Source of the DNA: Mugil cephalus | Taxonomy: Eukaryota > Chordata > Actinopteri > Mugiliformes > Mugilidae | Direction: 5' to 3' | Assembly (NCBI RefSeq): GCF_022458985.1 | Contig: NC_061770.1 | Span: 5,923,506-5,987,505, forward strand | DNA length: 64,000 bases | Part shown: piece by piece, positions 58,609 through 64,000 of the stretch | Layout of the letters: the number at the start of each line of letters is the position of its first letter | How positions within the stretch are numbered: the stretch's first letter is position 1 | Made by a program: the position numbers and the translations under genes | The notes under the pieces: model-generated | Told to the model about the DNA's origin: nothing | The model's input: the letters and a program-made list of their open reading frames with translations, nothing else | Database searches by the model: none

Positions 58609-59430
58609 GAGGAACAAGCACGCGTGACAGGATCGTCCTTGTGTCCTGATGTAAATGAGCAGAGGGACTTATGGACCTAATATTAAACACTAAAGACTCA
58701 CGTCGGCAACGGGAGGCCTGTGAGGAGCTGAGTGATGCCCGGAGCATCAACAGACAGCCCACACCGGAGGATTTCTCCTCTTGTTTCGTACAACAAAAGG
58801 AAGCCAGATGCTCCTTTTCAATAATTACAGAACTGATGAAAATAAGGACGAAAAAACAAGCATTAAAAGACATCTAACGTGAATTGAAAGTGTAAACAGG
58901 CTTTAAAACCTGATCCAAGATGATTTTTTTTTTAGTTGAATATCAGGATGCACAGAGACATTTCTCTTTTTTGGTTTGAATCGTCTTGGTTTGATTTGTA
59001 TCTGTTCTTTCTTTTTTTTCTTTTCTTTTTTTACTCACGTTGATTTTGTACGGATGTATGATTTTAGAGGAAATCATGTAACTCCATACATGCCAAATTT
59101 TTCCAGTCAGCTATGTATAATGATCTTTAAATTTCTACAAGATAACTGATGCTGGTAAATAGACCGAAAACTGAAACTAAACAAACGTGAGGGCGACAAC
59201 AGAAACAATAAGTCATTATAAGTTTAAAAAAAAAAAGGAAAAAGGACAAAAAAGAAAAAAAAAGAAATCAATAAGATTTACACGTAACCTTTCTGCAATA
59301 AAGAGACGTATGTACATTTCACAGGGAATTTTGCATGGGTATATAATTTTATTCTTCATCACATAACATAAGCACATGACAAATTTGCTCTATTTCGAAT
59401 GGTGCTTGCCAAAATAAACACTTTGAAAGC
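58609..59430 (+). other. marchf9: marchf9 3' UTR
   Basis: Without coding features. Poly-T and poly-A runs near 58925, 59008 and 59226-59268, then AATAAA at 59297-59302 and again at 59413-59418. Confidence 0.6.
59297..59302 (+). promoter_or_regulatory. marchf9: Polyadenylation signal of marchf9
   Basis: Canonical AATAAA about 690 bases after the stop. A second at 59413-59418 may be used alternatively. Confidence 0.55.
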
Positions 59431-61000
59431 ATCTGATCTCATTGCACCAATTTTTGTCAACATGACAAATGGCAGTGTGTTACGGCTATTTCAGCTAAAA
59501 TACAGATTGTTGCTGCTGTGTGCTGATTCAGATTTGATAATAAGTAAACTACTGGATTAAAAACGGGGATCAGCTGATCTCTTACTTCTCAGTCTCACCC
59601 AGTCTGTTCTTTACCCAGCCCGTGGCTCGGCGCACGCATGCACAGGACGAGTGTGTTGTCGCTTTCTAGTGTGAATGTGTGAGGTGATTGTTGTTAACCG
59701 AAAACGGGACACTCTTCGTTTGCAATAGTTTTCCATTTATCAACATGTTCAATTTGTTCTCGGACCCACTTTGTGTCTTGACTGGCATTTTGAATTTGCA
59801 GAACAAGACACATCCGATGAAGAGGACGTTCAGTGCGACTGTGATTAAAACAGATGCGTCATTCGTGGAACATCATATTTGGTAGAAGCTCAGCTCAGTG
59901 TCACTGACTCATTGTTATCAGGCTGTCGTCATTCACTCTCTAATTTACAGTTTAGGTCAGACAGATGTAAAAATTTAGATTTTGTAGTGAAGTATTTAAT
60001 TTTTTCCCTCATAGATCAAACTGTGGGGAGAATAGCATCGGGACTAAGGTTGCATATACCGCAAGTCAGAGGAAAAAGTCACCAGTATTCATTATATGGG
60101 AAGCTCGAACATTAGCATTAAATATAATTTGAATCCATCCAGTAGAGATGTTTCAATCTGGGTGGAAAAAATTACAATATATAATATCATATAATGTAAT
60201 ATAATATAATATATGCAAAAAAAAACAAGAAAAGACTATATCAATTTGAATTATACAATATGCAAAATATACAAGAATATAACAGCGCTCGGACAGTCAA
60301 TGTATACAGTGTGGGCTGGGAATTAAAGAAATGCTAAAAAGTGCAAAACAAAGATGTGTGTTCAGGTGTTCAGGTATTTATCTGTGGGTGATACCCACCT
60401 GAAACTCACACGACTAATTCGACCAGAGGATGTAGTTCAGATTAACCACAGTCAAGGTGTAAACGGGGGTGAGACTATTTTGGGGAGTGACCTTAAACTT
60501 GAGTTGTAGGTGGCTGATGAATGGTGTGTCTCAGTCGACCTCCCCCGTCTATAGAAGGAGACGTGGCCTTTGTGTTACATACCTGTGCGTTGGGACATGT
60601 CTTTCGGACGTGTTGCACTGGTTCAAATACATATGTTCTGAAATCAGTTCAGCTTGTTGAGTGTTAACTGTCTAGCAGCATATCTGAAACAGAACTGAGC
60701 CAGAGTTAATGTTATTGATATTATTAGTAACACATGTTTTTCAGCTCTGATGAGTCAAAATCAATCTAGGTCAGAGGTGCAGCAGGATGACTGAACACAG
60801 ATTAACAAACAAGGAGGCCATTCTCCTATTCTGAGCTTCAGCGTTTGGTTTTTAAACGCTGATGGCACAGTGGACCTACTGAGTCAGTACAATGAAGAGC
60901 AGGACAATGAACAGGACAATGGATCCTCCTGGGTGTAAATCTGTCAGCGTTTGTTGCCCCCTGGCGGCTGTTCTAGTTATGGTCCCCCTCTCCAGAACAG
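59431..61000. other. marchf9-slc11a2 intergenic region
   Basis: AT-rich, with an ATATAAT-type run at about 60178-60215. TTATCTGTGGGTGATACCCA near 60375 recalls GTGGGTGGTGCCCAC at about 37913, so the two may share a repeat family. No gene recognised. Confidence 0.4.
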
Positions 61001-61001
61001 A

Positions 61002-61063
<62 letters not shown>
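61001..61063 (+). repeat. (TC)n-(TG)n compound microsatellite
   Basis: TC run at 61001-61034 followed directly by a TG run at 61035-61063. Confidence 0.95.
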
Positions 61064-61068
<5 letters not shown>

Positions 61069-61391
61069 ACGAGTGTGTATGTGTACGAATAATGGTCAAA
61101 AGTGAAGTGTGTGAACAGTAGAAGTAGATATGGTGAGATACACAACCAGAACACAAAAATTTCTCCATATAACGATCCGTAATTGTATAATTTATCTATT
61201 ATCAATCTTAAGTGGTTAATTTTGGAGAATGTAGTCGGAAACAATCTCTCTTCTCTTATTTTGAAAAGAAACCATTTAAAATACATTTCCATGTATGATT
61301 TAGTTTTTAGTTTTAGGTGAAGCACATGAACGTGGTGTTTTTAGTGACAAAAATAATAGATCAAAAAAATGTAATAATAAACTTCCAGCGT

Positions 61392-61597
61392 TTTATTGTG
61401 AAGTGATCACGTGGCTGAAACAGGAGCAACTGCGTGGAGTTCTTGTGAGAGTTTGGGGTTGAATGTGACTTTGTCCTCGGGCTGTCTTAGTGTTTCCTCC
61501 CCCTCCTCCTCCTCCTCCTTACCTGTCCGGTGACTCAACACCTCGTCGGAGGGACGATGTCCAACCTTCCTGTCATTCCCACTCCACACAGGCTCCA
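61392..61597 (-). other. Exon-like antisense ORF with polyA signal, upstream of slc11a2
   Basis: On the minus strand a pyrimidine tract and TTTCCAG acceptor precede 61597. The frame EPVWSGNDRKVGHRPSDEVL then SHRTGKEEEEEGEE and FNPKLSQELHAVAPVSAT runs to a stop at about 61407, and AATAAA follows at 61397-61392. An internal GTAAGG donor also occurs after HRTG. It could be the last exon of an antisense transcript. No homology recognised; chance is possible. Confidence 0.3.
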
Positions 61598-61643
61598 CTG
61601 GAAACCAGAGGGAAGTGAGGAGACGGAAGAAAACCTTGATTAA
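61557..61643 (+). other. Possible upstream ORF before slc11a2
   Basis: ATG at 61557 opens 28 codons (MSNLPVIPTPHRLHW...) and stops at 61641-61643, 79 bases before the slc11a2 ATG and in another frame. It matters only if transcription starts upstream of 61557, which is not known. A CACGTG E-box lies at 61408-61413. Confidence 0.3.
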
Positions 61644-61722
61644 CTTTTTTTGTTTCTTTTACCGGAATGTGGCACAGAGGAGTGAGAGAGGTCTGAACAG
61701 CGTTTTACTCCTGCAGCACAAC

Positions 61723-61741
61723 ATGTTCTCCCCGAGTCCAG
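61723..61741 (+). CDS. slc11a2: slc11a2 exon 1 (coding part)
   Basis: ATG TTC TCC CCG AGT CCA plus G, donor G|GTGAGT. Chosen because it has a clean donor in phase 1 that fits exon 2. Other first exons, as in mammalian DMT1, cannot be excluded. Confidence 0.75.
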
Positions 61742-63398
61742 GTGAGTTCTGAATGAATTCCTCGTGGCGATGGGTCCTTGCCGGGTCTTTACATTCGTTC
61801 CTCGCTCTTCAGACTTTGTCCCCCGGCTTATTTAGTATTATGGTTTTCCGACTTTGGGTCACAGAGTTCTTACAGACTTTATCACGTTAAATTGGATTCG
61901 TTATTTCCTGTCACATCCCCATAAAAAACTGCAACAGGAACTTAAGAGATAAGATGTCATGTGTCAAACAGGATTATTATAGCTCCTTGCAAAAATGCAA
62001 TTTGCAGCAGTTGCAGTCAATATCTGACAGGTTCCTAATTAATTTCCTTGACTTTAAGCATTTTAAAAACATTTTGAAACACATTTTGAAGCAGGAAATG
62101 GATGGTGGATGGGTCTGAACCAGCAGATAACCGAGGCACCTTCTTCTCATGGTTTCCTGTGTGTGAAGGATTTAGTTTTGTGTATGTTTTATCTCAGCAT
62201 AATTACCCGTTTGCTCGCAGAGATAAACCTCCCCTCTGAGAACGTCCACACCGCGTGTCTGCCTCCCACTGTTCCCACAGATCAGGAGCCAGGACAACCC
62301 GGAGGAGAAGGAGGTGAGGATGTTTATTTTGTACACAGGTTTGTTTTTTTATTTTCTCATCACGGATTCATGAAATGCATGGAACCTTTTCAGCAAGAGA
62401 CATTTTTTCAGCTACAAAGAGGGCTACGGGAAACAATTACTGCCACTGACAACAGAACAGAATTCCCCGCTGTGTGGAGAGAGGTGAAGCATCGGGTTGT
62501 TGTGTTTCTTTTAAAACCACAACAGACTGCTGACGTTCATGTCCAAAGCTTACATCACTCATTGCCGACCTTTTCCTCTTGCTGCAGCCTGTAAGGGTGA
62601 CTGAAAGCATCCACTGGCCTTCAAGAAAAATGCGAACATTTGAAACAAAAACTCAACACAATGTTGTTACATCCACATGAATGCCAGGTCCAAAAGTGTC
62701 CCTGCAGACCATTGTGTCGTCACAAGATGGTCAACGTCATTCACTTCTCCTGTCAGTGGTTTTAATGTTGTGGCTGATCAGTCAATATTGAATGTCAGGT
62801 GAATTGTATATTGGCATGAGGTAAAAATTGCTGCTGTGTCAGCTGTTAATGGACAACTAAAGACATGAAAGACATAAACATAACCAGGGTAGCAAGGTAA
62901 TCACCGTGGGAATTATCACACCAATTATAGTACGTATCCTGTTGTAAAACTGTTTTATATCTTGTGTATTTACAGACACTGCGTGAACTGTTTAATGTCA
63001 TAATGTCTGTGCTCAGTCTCAGTGGATGATGTGATGGAGAAGAAAGCAGTGATCCAGACCACGTACACCCACAGAGGACGCTCCGCATCCTCAGTCTTCC
63101 AACACAGTAACAACGATGAACCTGTCGCTAGCATTTACTTTGAGCAGAAGGTCCCTGTTCCTGTGGACGACAATGAGGTAATCTGAACCGTGTGTGTGTG
63201 TGTGTGTGCGCGCTCCATCTATTAGCCCAGATTTGGTGTTGTTAGTGTTGCAGCTTGTGTTTCTGTCTCCTGTAGAGGGGGATAAGTTTCCGTAAGCTCT
63301 GGGCCTTCACTGGGCCGGGCTTCTTGATGAGTATAGCGTACCTGGACCCAGGGAACATCGAGTCTGATCTGCAGTCAGGCGCTAAAGCTGGTTTTAAG
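61723..63398 (+). CDS. slc11a2: slc11a2 (DMT1/NRAMP2), 5' part only
   Basis: Proton-coupled importer of Fe2+ and other divalent metals across plasma and endosomal membranes. Visible CDS joins 61723-61741, 62221-62313, 63017-63177 and 63276-63398: 396 nt, 132 codons, all phases consistent. The first three exons give a hydrophilic N-terminal tail ([15 protein letters not shown]...). The fourth begins the conserved core [20 protein letters not shown] then [17 protein letters not shown], matching human SLC11A2; it includes the DPGN motif of the first membrane helix, whose Asp and Asn bind metal. Human has QSGAVAGFK at the end. No further exon was found to 64000, so the rest lies to the right. slc11a1 is the alternative, but fish generally carry slc11a2-type genes. 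Confidence 0.9.
62221..62313 (+). CDS. slc11a2: slc11a2 exon 2
   Basis: Encodes [20 protein letters not shown] then [11 protein letters not shown]; acceptor CTCGCAG, donor GAG|GTGAGG, phase 1 both ends. A hydrophilic tail with no strong homology. Confidence 0.75.
62314..63016. other. slc11a2: slc11a2 intron 2 with a Tc1-derivative fragment
   Basis: Contains the element at 62658-62792 described separately. No exon seen. Confidence 0.6.
62658..62792 (-). mobile_element. Tc1-derivative terminal fragment, same family as 54550
   Basis: On the minus strand it reads CTGATCAGCCACAACATTAA then ACCACTGACAGG, GTTGACCATCTTGTGAC and GGACCTGGCATTCATGTGGA. This matches the 5' part and the deletion junction of the copy at 54550-54660 over about 105 bases. 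Confidence 0.75.
63017..63177 (+). CDS. slc11a2: slc11a2 exon 3
   Basis: Encodes [20 protein letters not shown] then [20 protein letters not shown] and [14 protein letters not shown]. The end corresponds to human YFNEKISIPEEE. Acceptor GCTCAG; a second AG five bases on would break the phase. Donor GAG|GTAATC. Confidence 0.88.
63190..63210 (+). repeat. (GT)n microsatellite
   Basis: Short GT run just after exon 3. Confidence 0.9.
63276..63398 (+). CDS. slc11a2: slc11a2 exon 4 (first membrane helix); last exon in window
   Basis: Encodes [20 protein letters not shown] then [20 protein letters not shown] and K; phase 0 at AAG|GTAACT. Nearly identical to human SLC11A2. Confidence 0.96.
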
Positions 63399-64000
63399 GT
63401 AACTGAGATCCGGTTGGTTTCTTCTCTGACTGATGAGGAGTGATTGATGGATGATACCCCGAGAGGAGGATCCATTCATCTGTTATCTAGTTGTGTCGAG
63501 GGTCGCACAGCCTTTTTCTGCTGGCATTAGGCGAGAAGGGGACACGTCTTGGATCTACCTAACCTGACCGCTGACTGCTACAACTATGGATTGTTTTAAT
63601 GAAACATTTGGTTGATATCAGATTGGATATTTATCAGATAATAGGGAAAAGATACTGAAGTCCACCATGTTGTGCCCAACTATCCTACTTCATGCAACAA
63701 ACCACACAAAACCCTTAAATATAAAATCTGCAGTAATGTAACGACAAGGACCTTAAATCAGTAATCTGATATGTGTTCCTAATCTGTTAAATTGTTTCTG
63801 GAAAAGAACTTGGTCATTCAGTCTTAATTATAACTGTAATTTAACTTAATCTGTTACATTACAAATGACTGATGTCCAGTTCAAGTCGACAACATTTTAT
63901 TCAGTGCACATCAAGTGAAGTTTTATGTTTGCAGTTTGAAAGTAAGCCTATAAGAAAAAAAACTTTGCAACAAACAGTACCTAAAGATTTTAGTATATCA
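63399..64000. other. slc11a2: slc11a2 intron 4, incomplete
   Basis: AT-rich, no exon or repeat recognised up to the window end. Confidence 0.5.

Overview
The window is vertebrate nuclear DNA, almost certainly from a teleost fish. The genes have many short exons with GT-AG introns. Their proteins match human AGAP2, TSPAN31, MARCHF9 and SLC11A2 closely. The spaces between them hold teleost-type repeats: Tc1/mariner fragments, LINE tails, a tRNA-derived SINE, MITEs, and (CA)n, (TTATC)n and (AAT)n arrays. No bacterial, viral or CRISPR-like system was seen. Exon ends were read from the sequence and checked by splice phase; family assignments come from remembered human proteins, not from a search.

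Layout. (1) 653-22863, minus strand: agap2 (PIKE), a GTPase-PH-ArfGAP-ankyrin protein. Seventeen exons of the long form lie here (1067 codons in one uninterrupted frame), plus a separate upstream first exon matching the short PIKE-A form. The last exon(s) fall off the left edge. (2) 24723-29597, plus strand: tspan31, complete in six coding exons (211 aa), head-to-head with the short-form agap2 promoter. Its upstream region carries a CCAAT box, an E-box, a palindromic CRE and a GC box. (3) About 31.2-42.4 kb: repeat-rich intergenic DNA with Tc1 remnants, degenerate tandem repeats, a minisatellite, a LINE tail with (TTATC)17 and a solo LTR with matching target-site duplications. (4) 43976-58608, plus strand: marchf9, complete in four coding exons (340 aa), with an 11 kb first intron holding a decayed LINE and a Tc1 derivative. 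(5) 61723-63398, plus strand: the first four coding exons of slc11a2 (DMT1), running off the right edge.

The order agap2-tspan31-marchf9 matches human 12q14. Human CDK4, which lies between TSPAN31 and MARCHF9, was not found here, and slc11a2 follows marchf9 where CYP27B1 would be expected. The four genes are not an operon and need not share a pathway. agap2 acts in PI3K/Akt signalling and Arf-dependent traffic, marchf9 ubiquitinates membrane proteins, tspan31 is a membrane organiser, and slc11a2 imports divalent metals.

The most useful observations are the dual first-exon design of agap2, the missing cdk4 with its human-type antisense overlap, a deletion-derivative Tc1 family seen twice with the same junction, and an antisense exon-like ORF beside the slc11a2 start. 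I found no clear previously undescribed system.
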